Below, piece by piece: positions 25,555 to 34,109 of a stretch of DNA of 64,000 bases. Position 1 is the stretch's first letter; each line of letters starts with the position of its first letter. The notes under the pieces were generated by a model. It was not told where the DNA came from. It did not search any database and saw only the letters and a list, made by a program, of their open reading frames with translations. Position numbers and translations under genes: made by a program. The stretch is from Natronosporangium hydrolyticum. Lineage in GTDB: Bacteria; Actinomycetota; Actinomycetes; Mycobacteriales; Micromonosporaceae. The stretch lies in assembly GCF_016925615.1 (NCBI RefSeq), contig NZ_CP070499.1, positions 1 through 64,000 of the forward strand. Reading direction: 5' to 3'.

Positions 25555-25896
25555 TTGCCTAAGAACGGAGCGCTTCATTGGCTAACCGTTTTCGCCACGC
25601 TGCTGAGCGGGGGTTCGGTCCTGGTCCACGTGGCGCGCTGGCGGCCCGGTGTGCGGGGGTGGTTCGCTCGGCGGAGAAGCCAGCGCGATCAGCGCCGCGG
25701 TCAGCGTGATGATCAGCGGCTTGGTAACCGTCGTCAGCGGGCCGACCAGGTGCGGAGCGGGGCGGCTGGGCCACGGGCGTCCTGCCCGCTCGGGTCGGCG
25801 ATGACCTGGGCGCTGCTCGGGGCGTTCGTCTGCTCCGCCGGGGCCTTCTCCGGCGTGGTCGTGCTGCGGCTGGGTGGGGTGCTGGGTAGCGGATAG
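25555..25896 (+). CDS. Hypothetical two-helix membrane protein
   Basis: A 113-residue frame starting TTG with AAGGGGA about 5 nt upstream. Two hydrophobic segments are seen: LHWLTVFATLLSGGSVLVHV near the start and MTWALLGAFVCSAGAFSGVV near the end. They are joined by a strongly basic RRRSQRDQRRGQRDDQRLG linker, the layout of a small bitopic hairpin protein. The family is not recognised. A longer minus-strand frame overlaps it but lacks a credible start, so this is the better reading, with modest confidence. Confidence 0.38.
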   Translation: MPKNGALHWLTVFATLLSGGSVLVHVARWRPGVRGWFARRRSQRDQRRGQRDDQRLGNRRQRADQVRSGAAGPRASCPLGSAMTWALLGAFVCSAGAFSGVVVLRLGGVLGSG

Positions 25897-25988
25897 GTGG
25901 AGTCGGGGCGGTGTCCGCGCGTGGTGGGCCCCGCCCCGGGCTTCCTGAGCGGCCCGGATTACCCGGATGAGCTCGCTGAAAAGCGGGA

Positions 25989-26036
25989 ATCGTCCCCTCC
26001 GGGCGGCGCCTCCTGCCACTCTGGAGAGGGGACGAT
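25989..26036. promoter_or_regulatory. Inverted repeat upstream of the GerW-type gene
   Basis: ATCGTCCCCTC (25989-25999) and GAGGGGACGAT (26026-26036) form a perfect 11-bp stem with a 26-nt loop, ending 34 nt before the ATG of the sporulation-type gene. It could terminate upstream transcription or act as an operator or leader hairpin. Confidence 0.4.
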
Positions 26037-26070
26037 CTGGCCGGTGCACGGTTAAGGGCAGGGAGGCAGC

Positions 26071-26571
26071 ATGAATCTCAGTGAGGTGCTCTCCACCGCG
26101 GGTGACGCCATCACCGTCCGGCGGGTCTATGCCGAGCCGTTCGAGAAGAACGGCGTCACCATCATCGCCGGGGCGATGGTGGCCGGTGGCGGCGGCGGTG
26201 GCGGGGGCCACGACGAGCAGGGCCAGGAGGGCGAGGGCGGCGGATTCGGAGTCAACGCCCGCCCGTCTGGTGCGTTCGTCATCAAGGATGGCCGGGTCAG
26301 CTGGCGGCCAGCGGTCGATGTCAATCAGCTCTTCGCGGTGGTCGGGGCGGTCGCGGTGGCGACCCTGTTCGCCTGGGCCCGGAGTCGCCGCGCCCGCCGC
26401 GCCGAGCTGTTGTCGATCTTCGGTAAGGCGGGTGGCCGCCGCCGGGGGGTCGGCCATAAGGCCCGCCGGCGAATGGCGAGCTCGGTCGCCGGCCGGCGCC
26501 GGCAGCATCGACGTAAGCAGGCGGCGATGCGTGCCCGTCGCTCCGCGCTCAACACCCGCTCGCGAAGCTGA
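26071..26571 (+). CDS. GerW/YtfJ family spore protein
   Basis: A 166-residue protein with the YtfJ signature: YAEPFEKNGVTIIAGAMVAG, a glycine run (GGGGGGGGHDEQ), GGGFGVNARPSGAFVIKDG and VSWRPAVDVN, then one transmembrane helix (LFAVVGAVAVATLFAWA) and a very basic C-terminal tail of ~60 residues. In Bacillus the homologue is needed for normal spore germination; in actinomycetes the family is linked to sporulating growth. The basic tail after the helix predicts a cytoplasmic C-terminus. ATG with GGGAGGCAGC upstream. Confidence 0.87.
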   Translation: MNLSEVLSTAGDAITVRRVYAEPFEKNGVTIIAGAMVAGGGGGGGGHDEQGQEGEGGGFGVNARPSGAFVIKDGRVSWRPAVDVNQLFAVVGAVAVATLFAWARSRRARRAELLSIFGKAGGRRRGVGHKARRRMASSVAGRRRQHRRKQAAMRARRSALNTRSRS

Positions 26572-26621
26572 CCCCGCGAACGCCGCACTGGCCCGGATAG
26601 ACACGCAGCCCGGCGGCAGGG

Positions 26622-27263
26622 TCAGGCGACTCCGGCGGGGCGGAACTGCACGCTCACTCTCGGCCCGACCGACTGGCTGGTCTTCGGGATCGCATGCTCG
26701 AAGGTGCGCTGGCAGGAGCCGCCCATCACCAGCAGGTCGCCGTGGCCGAGCGGGAACTTGGGGCGTGGCCCGTCTCCGCCACCGCGGGGCCGCACCAGCA
26801 GTGGCCGCGCCGCTCCGAATGCGACGATCGCGACCATTGTGTCCACCCGGGCCGAGCGGCCGTGGGTGTCGCCGTGCCAGGCGACGCTGTCGCGCCCGTC
26901 CCGGTAGAGGCACATCCCGGCGGTGACGAACGGTTCGCCCAACTCGGCCGCGTAGTGCTCGGTGAGCTGGCGTCGGGCCTCGGTGAGCACCGGATGGGGT
27001 AGCGGCTCGTCGCGGCCATACCACCGCAGCAGCCGGGGGACCACCACCTCGTCGTCATACATCCGGCGGCGCTCGGCCCGCCACGACACCTCGGCGACCA
27101 GGGTCGCCAGCACCTCGTCGGCGCCGCTCACCCAGCCGGGCAGGTGATCCACCCAGGCGCCGCACCCCAGTTGATGCCGGACCAACTGCCCAGCGAGCGG
27201 CCCGAGTCTGGGCTGGACCGACTCGAACTCCAGCAGCGCGGGCTGATACTCACCCCCGGTCAT
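26622..27263 (-). CDS. alkB: AlkB-type 2-oxoglutarate/Fe(II) dioxygenase
   Basis: A 213-residue protein that probably removes alkyl groups from DNA or RNA bases by oxidative demethylation. Iron ligands are visible: H and D in VAWHGDTHG and the distal H in TFEHAIPKT; the 2-oxoglutarate-binding arginine lies in PRVSVQFRPAG at the end. The ATG at 27263 gives a family-typical N-terminus (MTGGEYQPALLEFE); the frame remains open to 27590 by chance. Converges with the GerW-type gene. The methyltransferase gene at 27317 lies upstream on the same strand, 53 bp apart, so they may be co-transcribed. Confidence 0.9.
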   Translation of the reverse strand: MTGGEYQPALLEFESVQPRLGPLAGQLVRHQLGCGAWVDHLPGWVSGADEVLATLVAEVSWRAERRRMYDDEVVVPRLLRWYGRDEPLPHPVLTEARRQLTEHYAAELGEPFVTAGMCLYRDGRDSVAWHGDTHGRSARVDTMVAIVAFGAARPLLVRPRGGGDGPRPKFPLGHGDLLVMGGSCQRTFEHAIPKTSQSVGPRVSVQFRPAGVA

Positions 27264-27316
27264 GGGCCCCAATCTACCAGCGAATTCGTACACTTGTGCC
27301 GAGGTGGCGGCGGTGA

Positions 27317-27964
27317 TCAGCTCCGGTACGCGAGCAGGTAACCCTGGCGGGTACGTTCCAGCCCTGGCTCCGGTTCCCGGGTCGCGGTCACCCGGATCGC
27401 GAACCCGGCCTCCCGCAACAACTCGGCGACCTCGTCCGGCTGTTGCCGGTAGAAGTCGAGCGAGATCGGTAGCCCGTCGAGGTTGTCGAAGTGCCGGTGG
27501 TCGTCGCCGACCTGGAACGCCAGCATCAGCTGCCCGCCGGGGGCGAGCGCCCGGTAGAACTCCACGAACAGCTGCGGCCGATGCTGCCACGGGACATGGA
27601 TGATGGCGTACGAGGCGAGCAGCCCCCGCAGGCCGCCGTCGGGCAGCGGCAGCTCCAGCATCGAGCCCACTACGAACCCGAGCCGCGGGTATGCCAGCCG
27701 GGCCGACGCGACCATCTCCGGTGACAGGTCGATGCCGAAGGCCGCCACCCCGAGTTCGGTCAGCTCCGCGGTCAGCCAGCCCGGGCCGCAGCCGACGTCG
27801 GCGACCGGGCCGGACCCACCCTGGCGAAGATAGCCGGCGAAGGCGGCGAGCAGCGCCCGATCGAACGGCTTCGCCGCGGTGTCGGTGCCGGTCCGGTACA
27901 GGTGGTGGTGGGCGAGGGCGTCGTAGGAGTGCCGGGTGGCGGTCAGGAAGGCAGCCTCGGTCAT
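27317..27964 (-). CDS. SAM-dependent methyltransferase (class I)
   Basis: A 215-residue methyltransferase with motif I VADVGCGPGWLT, acidic post-II residue in GIDLSPEMVASA, and motif IV-like YAIIHVPWQHRPQL. It belongs to the broad Methyltransf_11/25 group; the substrate cannot be told. The ATG at 27964 gives MTEAAFLTATRHSYD, a typical start (Y-D before the helix). Divergent from the YbaK-type gene at 28016 with only 51 bp between starts. Upstream of alkB on the same strand. Confidence 0.88.
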   Translation of the reverse strand: MTEAAFLTATRHSYDALAHHHLYRTGTDTAAKPFDRALLAAFAGYLRQGGSGPVADVGCGPGWLTAELTELGVAAFGIDLSPEMVASARLAYPRLGFVVGSMLELPLPDGGLRGLLASYAIIHVPWQHRPQLFVEFYRALAPGGQLMLAFQVGDDHRHFDNLDGLPISLDFYRQQPDEVAELLREAGFAIRVTATREPEPGLERTRQGYLLAYRS

Positions 27965-28015
27965 GGCCGCAGACCCTAGCCGCAGCCGCCGACCGGCCGT
28001 GGCAGGATCACAGAG

Positions 28016-28555
28016 GTGTTGGGAACTCTCGCCACCGAGCCGGCGTTGACCCGGCCGGACCTGCTCGCCGACCCGGTCATCGCGGCCCTGACCGACCGGC
28101 CCGAGCTGGCCGCCGAGGCGCTGGTGGCCCCGATCGACCCGGAGCTCGCCGACACCGCCGCCTTCTGCGCGGCGTACCAGGTGGGGTTGGAGATCTCCGC
28201 GAACTGTGTGGTGGTGGTCGGCAAGCGGGGCGGGGAGCCGATGTACGCCGCGTGTCTGGTGCTCGCCACCACCCGGGCGGACGTGAACGGGGTGGTCCGG
28301 CGCCACCTCGGTGCCCGGAAGGCGAGCTTCGCGGGCATGGACGATGCGGTGGCCCGCACCGGCATGGAGTACGGCGGCATCACCCCGGTCGGGTTGCCGA
28401 GCGACTGGCCGGTCCTGGTCGACCAGCGGGTCGCCGACGCCGAGTATGCGGTGGTCGGCTCCGGGGTACGCCGCAGCAAACTGGCGGTGCCGGGTCGGCT
28501 GCTCGCCGCCCTGCCCGCCGCCGAGGTGCTGGACCTGGCGCTGCCGACCAGCTGA
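28016..28555 (+). CDS. YbaK/ProX-type aminoacyl-tRNA deacylase
   Basis: A 179-residue single-domain protein of the YbaK/ProRS-associated fold: CAAYQVGLEISANCVVVVG, then GVVRRHLGARKASFA with the conserved lysine, and GGITPVGLPSDWPVLVD. Such proteins hydrolyse mischarged tRNAs (Cys- or Ala-tRNA-Pro). It sits next to and converges on proS, which supports a fidelity role for proline charging; proS appears also to carry its own insertion domain. GTG start. 51 bp divergent from the methyltransferase gene. Confidence 0.88.
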   Translation: MLGTLATEPALTRPDLLADPVIAALTDRPELAAEALVAPIDPELADTAAFCAAYQVGLEISANCVVVVGKRGGEPMYAACLVLATTRADVNGVVRRHLGARKASFAGMDDAVARTGMEYGGITPVGLPSDWPVLVDQRVADAEYAVVGSGVRRSKLAVPGRLLAALPAAEVLDLALPTS

Positions 28556-28583
28556 CCGAGCGGGACGGGCAGCCCGCGGCGGC

Positions 28584-30314
28584 TCAGCCGAGGACGTCCG
28601 CCACGGTCAGCGGGGTCTCCCGGCGCTCGCCGGTGACCCGGTCCCGCAGCTCGCCGTACCCTTCGTCGACCCGGCGGCCCAGCACCACGATCCGGGGGAT
28701 GCCGAGCAGCTCCGCGTCGGTGAACTTCACCCCGGCCGAGACGCTGACCCGGTCGTCCAACAGCACCCGGCGACCGGCGGCGGTGAGCTCCTCCGCCAGC
28801 GTCAGCGCGGCGTCGAGTTGCCGCTGCCCGGTGGGCACCAGGTGGATGTCGCAGGGCGCCACCGCCGCGGGCCACACCAGACCGTCGTCGTCGTGGTGCT
28901 GTTCGGCGATGGTGGCGAGCAGCCGGGAGATGCCGATGCCGTAGCTGCCCATGGTGATCCGGGTCAGGCCACCGTCGGCGCCGGAGGCGTCCAGCTCGAA
29001 CGCGTCGGTGAACCGCTTGCCGAGCTGGAAGACGTGCCCCACCTCGATGCCGCGGCGGATCTCCAGCGCGCCGTGTTCACACGCCGGGCAGGGGTCGCCG
29101 TCGCGGATCGCCGCCGCCTCGATGGTGCTGTCCGGGGTGAAGTCGCGCCCGCAGACCACGCCGGTGGCGTGCCGGCCGGGTTCGTTCGCGCCGGTCAGCC
29201 AGGCCGACCCGGCCACCACCCGGGGGTCGACCAGGTATCGCACGCCGGCCTTGTGCAGCTCCTGCGGGCCGAGGTAGCCGCGGACCAGCTCCGGCCGCGC
29301 CGGCCAGTCTTCGAAGAGGGCGACGCTCGCCGGGTGCAGCACCGCCTCCAGCCGGCGCATGTCTACTTCCCGGTCGCCGGGGACGCCGATCACCAGCAGC
29401 TGCGGGGCCGGGTCGCTGGGCCCGCGTACCTCGATGGCGACGTTCTTGAGCGTGTCGGCGGCGGTCCAGTCGGTGCGGCCGCCGAGCTGGTGCTGGTTGG
29501 CGTGGGCGACCAGGGTCTCGATGGTCGGGGTGTCGGGAGTGTCGTGGACCTGCAGCGGCGGGCCAGCGGCCGGGTTCTGACTCGCCGGCGGCGGGGTGGT
29601 CACCGCCTCGGTGTTCGCGGCGTAGCCGCACTCGGTGCAGCCGACGAAGGTGTCCTCGCCGGAAGGGGTCTCGGCCAGGAACTCCTCGCTGCGGGACCCG
29701 CCCATGCTGCCGGAGAGGGCCTCCACCACCGTGTACCGCAGGCCCAGCCGGTCGAAGATCCGTTGGTACGCGGCGCGGTGGGCGGCGTACGACTCGGTGA
29801 GCCCGGCGGCGTCAAGGTCGAACGAGTAGGAATCCTTCATCAGGAACTCGCGGCCGCGGAGCAGCCCACCTCGCGGCCGGGCCTCGTTGCGGAACTTGGT
29901 CTGGATCTGGAACAGCGTCACCGGATAGTCCCGGTAGGACGAGCAGAGGTCCTTGACCAGCAGCGTCATCATCTCTTCGTGGGTCGGCGCCAGCAGCAGG
30001 TCGCCGCCGCGCCGGTCGCGCAGCCGGAACAGCTGGTCGCCGAACTCGACCCACCGGCGGGAGGTCTGGTAGGGCTCGGCCGGCAGTAGCGCGGGGAACT
30101 CCACCTCCTGGCCGCCGATGCCGAACATCTCGCCTCGGACCAGGTCAGCGATGCGGTCCAACACCAGCTTGCCCAGCGGCAGGAAGGCGTAGCCGCCGGG
30201 GGCCGCGCGACGGATGTAGCCGGCGCGGACCAGCAGCCGGTGGCTGGGCACCTCCGCGTCTGCTGGGTCCTCGCGCAACGTCCGGACGAACAGCTTCGAC
30301 ATCCGCAACAGCAT
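28584..30314 (-). CDS. proS: Prolyl-tRNA synthetase (bacterial type)
   Basis: Charges tRNA-Pro with proline. The 576-residue product has the class II motifs: motif 1 region [18 protein letters not shown], motif 2 [17 protein letters not shown] and motif 3 [13 protein letters not shown] ~170-residue insertion between motifs 2 and 3 (from [12 protein letters not shown]) is the editing (INS) domain of bacterial-type ProRS, and the anticodon-binding domain ends the protein. Start at the ATG 30314 or the one four codons in at 30302; neither has a ribosome site, suggesting leaderless translation. Divergent from the SGNH gene with 45 bp between starts. Confidence 0.97.
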   Translation of the reverse strand: MLLRMSKLFVRTLREDPADAEVPSHRLLVRAGYIRRAAPGGYAFLPLGKLVLDRIADLVRGEMFGIGGQEVEFPALLPAEPYQTSRRWVEFGDQLFRLRDRRGGDLLLAPTHEEMMTLLVKDLCSSYRDYPVTLFQIQTKFRNEARPRGGLLRGREFLMKDSYSFDLDAAGLTESYAAHRAAYQRIFDRLGLRYTVVEALSGSMGGSRSEEFLAETPSGEDTFVGCTECGYAANTEAVTTPPPASQNPAAGPPLQVHDTPDTPTIETLVAHANQHQLGGRTDWTAADTLKNVAIEVRGPSDPAPQLLVIGVPGDREVDMRRLEAVLHPASVALFEDWPARPELVRGYLGPQELHKAGVRYLVDPRVVAGSAWLTGANEPGRHATGVVCGRDFTPDSTIEAAAIRDGDPCPACEHGALEIRRGIEVGHVFQLGKRFTDAFELDASGADGGLTRITMGSYGIGISRLLATIAEQHHDDDGLVWPAAVAPCDIHLVPTGQRQLDAALTLAEELTAAGRRVLLDDRVSVSAGVKFTDAELLGIPRIVVLGRRVDEGYGELRDRVTGERRETPLTVADVLG

Positions 30315-30359
30315 CTGACCAGCCTACGGCGACAGTTGGCCCGCGCTACCGTAAGGGTC

Positions 30360-31157
30360 GTGCGTTGGAGCAGCTTTGTAGCAGTGGGTGACAGTTTTAC
30401 CGAGGGCATGGACGACCCGGATCCGGCCGGTGACGGTTTCCGGGGCTGGGCCGACCTGGTCGCCGAGGCGCTCGCCGCTGGCCGGGCCGAGTTCGGGTAC
30501 GCCAACCTGGCGGTCCGGGGTCGGCTCTTCGCCCAGGTGGCGGCCGAGCAGGTGCCGGCGGCGTTGGCGATGCGACCGGCGCTGGTCAGCTTCGCCGCTG
30601 GCGGCAACGACGTGCTGCGTCGCAGCTTCGAGCCGGACTCGATGCTGCGCCGGTTCGACGAGGTGGTGGCCGAGATCCGCGGGGCCGGGGCGGAGCTGAT
30701 CCTGTTCCGGTTCGCGGACCTGAGCCGGCGGCTGCCGGGCGGGCGGTTCATCGCGCCGCGGGCGACCCTGCTCAACGAGGCGGTGGTGGCGACCGCGGAC
30801 CGGCACGGGGCGACCGTGATCGATCTGTGGTCGGACGACGCGTTCGACCACCCAGAGTTGTGGAGTGTGGACCGGCTGCATCTTTCGTCGGCCGGGCATC
30901 GACGGGTGGCCGCCCATGTGCTCACCGGGTTGGGGATGAGTCCGGATCCCCAGTGGTGGGAGGAGCCGTCGCCGACCCCAGCGGCGGGGTGGTGGGCGCG
31001 GCGCACCGCCGACGTGGTGTGGACCGGCCAGTACCTCGCGCCGTGGGTGAAGCGGCGGCTCACCGGCCGCTCCTCGGGGGACCTGGTGACCGCTAAGCGG
31101 CCCCGGTTGACGCCGCTACGGGGTGACGGTCAGGTGGGCGAGCACCCGCTCGGCTAA
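30360..31157 (+). CDS. SGNH/GDSL-type hydrolase
   Basis: A 265-residue esterase-like hydrolase. Block I GDSFTEG with catalytic Ser, block III GGND and block V DRLHLSSAGH with the catalytic Asp and His are all present. These enzymes deacylate esters in lipids, sugars or cell wall; the substrate is unknown. No signal peptide, so cytoplasmic. The GTG at 30360 is chosen because the protein's first strand (VRWSSFVAVGDSF) begins there; the open frame to 30240 overlaps proS. Its 3' end overlaps the converging maleylpyruvate isomerase-fold gene by 42 bp. Confidence 0.88.
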   Translation: MRWSSFVAVGDSFTEGMDDPDPAGDGFRGWADLVAEALAAGRAEFGYANLAVRGRLFAQVAAEQVPAALAMRPALVSFAAGGNDVLRRSFEPDSMLRRFDEVVAEIRGAGAELILFRFADLSRRLPGGRFIAPRATLLNEAVVATADRHGATVIDLWSDDAFDHPELWSVDRLHLSSAGHRRVAAHVLTGLGMSPDPQWWEEPSPTPAAGWWARRTADVVWTGQYLAPWVKRRLTGRSSGDLVTAKRPRLTPLRGDGQVGEHPLG

Positions 31158-31892
31158 CGCCCGGTCACCGGCGATCTTGAGCTCCGGTTCGGGGCGGTCC
31201 CCGCGACCGCAGCAGAGCCGGGTGTACGCCTCCCAGCCGAGGGTCAGGTGGCAGGTGGCGGACCGGCCGGGGGCGACTAGTGCGCCCTTGCCTGCCTGGT
31301 CGACGGTGACCGCCACGTCGATGGTGACCGGGCCGCGGGTGGTGAGCCGGACCGAGGCGCCGGGCGGCGCCTGCGCCGCCTTGGCCACGATCCGGGGCAG
31401 GCTGGCCACGAACAGGTCTCCGGCGATCGCCGCGGCCGGGCTGGCCAGGTTGCCCGGCTGGCCGACGGCGCGGCGGACGTCCTGTTCGTGCGCCCACACG
31501 TCGAGTACCCGGATCTTCAGCAGCTGCGACAGCGGCATCCGGGCCCCGGTGGCGAGCTGGGTCGGCTGGTCCGGGTCGAGCGGCTGGCGGGCCAGCTGCA
31601 CCCGGCGCAGCTCGTACACCTGGCGGAGCTCCGCCAGCACCTGCCCGGGCGGGTGGTCGCGGCGGGCGGCGACCGGCGCCGCGACCCAGGCTTCATACCC
31701 TTGCTCGGGGAGTTGGTGCCCGTCGGCCATCCACTGCTCGCCGCCGATCAGGTGGGAATAGATGTCTTTGACGGTCCACCGGGGGCATTCGGTGGGCCCG
31801 CCCCACGCCGGATCCGGCAGGCTCTGGCCGAGACGCAGCAGCGACTCCAGCGACTGCCGCCACGCCGCGACCGATTGGTACACCGATGACAT
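31116..31892 (-). CDS. Maleylpyruvate isomerase-fold (mycothiol-dependent type) protein
   Basis: A 258-residue DinB/MDMPI-type protein: TVKDIYSHLIGGEQW and VLDVWAHEQDVRRAVG provide the histidine residues that bind a divalent metal in the four-helix bundle, and the C-terminal SCP-2-like domain contains TCHLTLGWEAYTRLCCGRG. The family uses mycothiol as cofactor in actinobacteria. The particular reaction is unknown. It overlaps the SGNH gene end-to-end by 42 bp and diverges from the TetR gene at 32003 with an operator-like palindrome between. Confidence 0.86.
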   Translation of the reverse strand: MSSVYQSVAAWRQSLESLLRLGQSLPDPAWGGPTECPRWTVKDIYSHLIGGEQWMADGHQLPEQGYEAWVAAPVAARRDHPPGQVLAELRQVYELRRVQLARQPLDPDQPTQLATGARMPLSQLLKIRVLDVWAHEQDVRRAVGQPGNLASPAAAIAGDLFVASLPRIVAKAAQAPPGASVRLTTRGPVTIDVAVTVDQAGKGALVAPGRSATCHLTLGWEAYTRLCCGRGDRPEPELKIAGDRALAERVLAHLTVTP

Positions 31893-31947
31893 GGAGTGAG
31901 CCTGCCGTCCGGCCGGCTGCCCCGCAACCCCCTGGAGTCCCGATCTT

Positions 31948-31961
31948 TGAACGTCCGTTCA
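31948..31961. promoter_or_regulatory. TetR operator-like palindrome upstream of the acyl-CoA cluster
   Basis: Perfect 14-bp palindrome TGAACGTCCGTTCA, with core AACG-N2-CGTT, 41 bp before the tetR ATG. The core recurs at 36470-36481 ahead of the carboxyltransferase gene, so both are probably bound by the TetR protein encoded at 32003. Confidence 0.7.
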
Positions 31962-32002
31962 GCACGCTGCTGCCCGAGGCGGGCGCTCGGTACCCTAACC
32001 AG

Positions 32003-32665
32003 ATGACAATCGGGGCACAGACCCGCCGCGGCGGCCGCCGGGACCAGATCCTGGAGATCGCGGTGCGCCTCTTCGCGGAGCGGGGCTATCACGGTGTGTC
32101 GATGGACGACATCGGCTCGGCCGCCGGCGTGACCGGGCCGGCTCTCTACCACCACTTCGCCGGCAAAGAGTCGATGCTGGTCGCCGCGCTTACCCCGGTG
32201 AGTGAGGGGCTGTTGACCGGGGCCCGGGAGCGGGCGGCGGCGCACCCCGGCGACCCCGACCGGGCGCTGGAGTCACTTATCGACTTCCATGTCGAGTTCG
32301 CGCTCGCCAACCCCGCCGTGATCGCGCTGCACCTGCACGAGCTGGACCGGCTGCCGGAGGAGCCCCGGCGGCAGATCCGGAAGTTGCAGCGCCTCTACGT
32401 GGAAGAGTGGGTGATCGTGCTGGACGCGGTCCGCCCGGAGCTCTCCGCCGCCGAGGCGAGGGTGCTGGCCCACGCCGCCTTCGGCCTGATGAACTCCACC
32501 CCGTTTCTGGGTGGGGAGGTGAACCGGGCCCGGCGGGCGGCGCTGCTGCGGCAGGCGGCGCTGAGCGCGCTGCTGCGCCCCGCCCAGGCAGGAGCCGACG
32601 CCCAGGACGAGCCCGCCGCTCGAGACGATTCCGATGTTCGGCACGATTCTGAGGGAGCCGCATGA
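32003..32665 (+). CDS. TetR family regulator of the acyl-CoA cluster
   Basis: A 220-residue TetR protein. HTH at ~15-60: QILEIAVRLFAERGYHGVSM and GVTGPALYHHFAGKESML. The C-terminal domain (FHVEFALANPAVIALHLHEL) resembles regulators of fatty-acid and leucine catabolism. Its stop overlaps the next gene's start by 4 nt (ATGA), tying repressor and enzyme synthesis. An AACG-N2-CGTT palindrome is found before both this gene and the carboxyltransferase gene, suggesting it controls both and responds to an acyl-CoA. The open frame to 31886 is dropped, since the family start MTIGAQTRRGG is at 32003. Confidence 0.9.
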   Translation: MTIGAQTRRGGRRDQILEIAVRLFAERGYHGVSMDDIGSAAGVTGPALYHHFAGKESMLVAALTPVSEGLLTGARERAAAHPGDPDRALESLIDFHVEFALANPAVIALHLHELDRLPEEPRRQIRKLQRLYVEEWVIVLDAVRPELSAAEARVLAHAAFGLMNSTPFLGGEVNRARRAALLRQAALSALLRPAQAGADAQDEPAARDDSDVRHDSEGAA

Positions 32666-33987
32666 TCGAGTCACTACTGGTCGCCAACCGCGGGGAGATC
32701 GCCCGCCGGATCATCCGTACCGCCCGCCGGCTGGGGGTGCGGACCATCGCCGTCTACGCCGAGCCGGACGCCGACCTGCCGTTCGTCGCCGAGGCCGACC
32801 AGGCGGTCGCGCTTACCGCGGCGCAGCCGGCGCAGGCCTACCGGGACGTGCCGGCGGTGCTGGCGGCGGCGAAGGAGACCGGGGCGCAGGCGGTGCACCC
32901 CGGCTACGGCTTCCTGTCGGAAAATCCCGACTTCGCCCGGGCCGTGGTCGAGCAGGGGCTGCGCTGGGTCGGCCCGGCCCCGGAGGCGATCGCCGCCATG
33001 GGCGACAAGATCAACGCCCGTAATCTGATGTCCGCCGCCGGGGTGCCGGTGGCGCCCGGCACCGTCGAGCCGGTGCCGGACGCCGACGCCGCGCTCGCCG
33101 CCGCTGCCGAGATCGGTTACCCGATCATGGTGAAGGCGGCTGCTGGCGGCGGGGGTATGGGCATGGCGGTCGCGGCCGACGAAGCCGCGCTGGCCACCGA
33201 ATACGCCAAGGTGGCCGGCTTCGCCGAGCGGATGTTCGGCGACCCGGCGGTGCTGCTGGAGCGGTACTTCCCGCGGGTGCGCCATGTGGAGGCGCAGGTG
33301 TTGGGGCTAGCCGACGGTCGGGTGGTGGCGCTGGGCGAGCGCGAGTGCTCGGTGCAGCGCCGCAACCAGAAGCTGGTCGAAGAGTCCCCGTCCCCGGCGC
33401 TCACCGGCGAGCAACGCTCCGCGCTGCTCGCCGCGGCGGTACGGGCGGGCGAGGCGGTCGACTACCGCAACGCTGGCACGGTGGAGTTCCTGTTCGCCCC
33501 GGAGACCGGGGAGTTCTTCTTCCTGGAGATGAACACCCGGCTGCAGGTGGAGCACCCGGTGACCGAGGCGGTCTACGGCATCGACCTGGTCGAGGCGCAG
33601 CTGCGGATCGCCGCCGGGGAGCCGGTGACGGTGCCGACCGAGCCAGCTGGCCACGCGATCGAGCTGCGGGTCAACGCCGAGGATCCGAAGCGGTTCTTCC
33701 CCGGCCCCGGCGCGATCACCGAGTGGGTCGAGCCGACCGGTGAAGGGGTGCGGGTCGACTCGGGCTACGCCGCCGGCACCACCGTCACCCCGCACTTCGA
33801 CTCGCTGATGGCGAAGCTGATCGTCTACGCCCCCGACCGTTCGCAGGCGCTCGCCCGGCTCCGCACCGCGGTCGCCGAGTTCCAGATCGCCGGGCCGAAG
33901 CACAACCTGCCGTTCTTCGCCGAACTGCTCGACAACGACGAGTTCGTCTCCGGCGACTACGACACCGGCATCGTCTCCCGCCGCTGA
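32662..33987 (+). CDS. accA1: Biotin carboxylase subunit of an acyl-CoA carboxylase, without BCCP domain
   Basis: Carboxylates biotin with ATP and bicarbonate for transfer by the AccD1-type subunit. The 441 residues cover only the biotin carboxylase: N-terminal SLLVANRGEIARRII, ATP-grasp motifs PGYGFLSENPDFA, the glycine-rich AAAGGGGMGM and EMNTRLQVEHPVTE, and the C-terminal lid ending DTGIVSRR. Homologous alpha subunits of 3-methylcrotonyl-CoA carboxylase normally run to about 620-660 residues with a C-terminal biotinyl domain (AMKM lysine). Here it stops after the BC core, a REP-like palindrome follows, and no separate BCCP gene is visible nearby. Overlaps tetR by 4 nt. Confidence 0.9.
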   Translation: MIESLLVANRGEIARRIIRTARRLGVRTIAVYAEPDADLPFVAEADQAVALTAAQPAQAYRDVPAVLAAAKETGAQAVHPGYGFLSENPDFARAVVEQGLRWVGPAPEAIAAMGDKINARNLMSAAGVPVAPGTVEPVPDADAALAAAAEIGYPIMVKAAAGGGGMGMAVAADEAALATEYAKVAGFAERMFGDPAVLLERYFPRVRHVEAQVLGLADGRVVALGERECSVQRRNQKLVEESPSPALTGEQRSALLAAAVRAGEAVDYRNAGTVEFLFAPETGEFFFLEMNTRLQVEHPVTEAVYGIDLVEAQLRIAAGEPVTVPTEPAGHAIELRVNAEDPKRFFPGPGAITEWVEPTGEGVRVDSGYAAGTTVTPHFDSLMAKLIVYAPDRSQALARLRTAVAEFQIAGPKHNLPFFAELLDNDEFVSGDYDTGIVSRR

Positions 33988-34030
33988 CCCACCCCGCCCC
34001 AGGGCACCACCCGGGGCGCCCTCCCCGGGG

Positions 34031-34090
34031 GCGCTGATCATGGACTTAGGTACATCATCAGCGCCCCTGGGCGCCCCTAGCTCCATGATC
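34031..34090. repeat. GATCATG-family palindromic repeat after accA1
   Basis: GCGCTGATCATG-GACTTAGGTA-CATCATCAGCGC (34031-34064) is a hairpin like the one at 1813, with one mismatch. A right arm CCTAGCTCCATGATC (~34076-34090) pairs with GATCATGGACTTAGG. It lies between two converging genes and can act as a bidirectional terminator. Confidence 0.72.
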
Positions 34091-34109
34091 GACCCGGGTG
34101 GGGGTGGAG

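Noticed and set aside
25582-27024. A 480-codon minus-strand frame across the GerW and AlkB region
   Set aside because: Runs through the certain AlkB gene in a different frame and is antisense to GerW; Arg/Pro/Ala-rich shadow.
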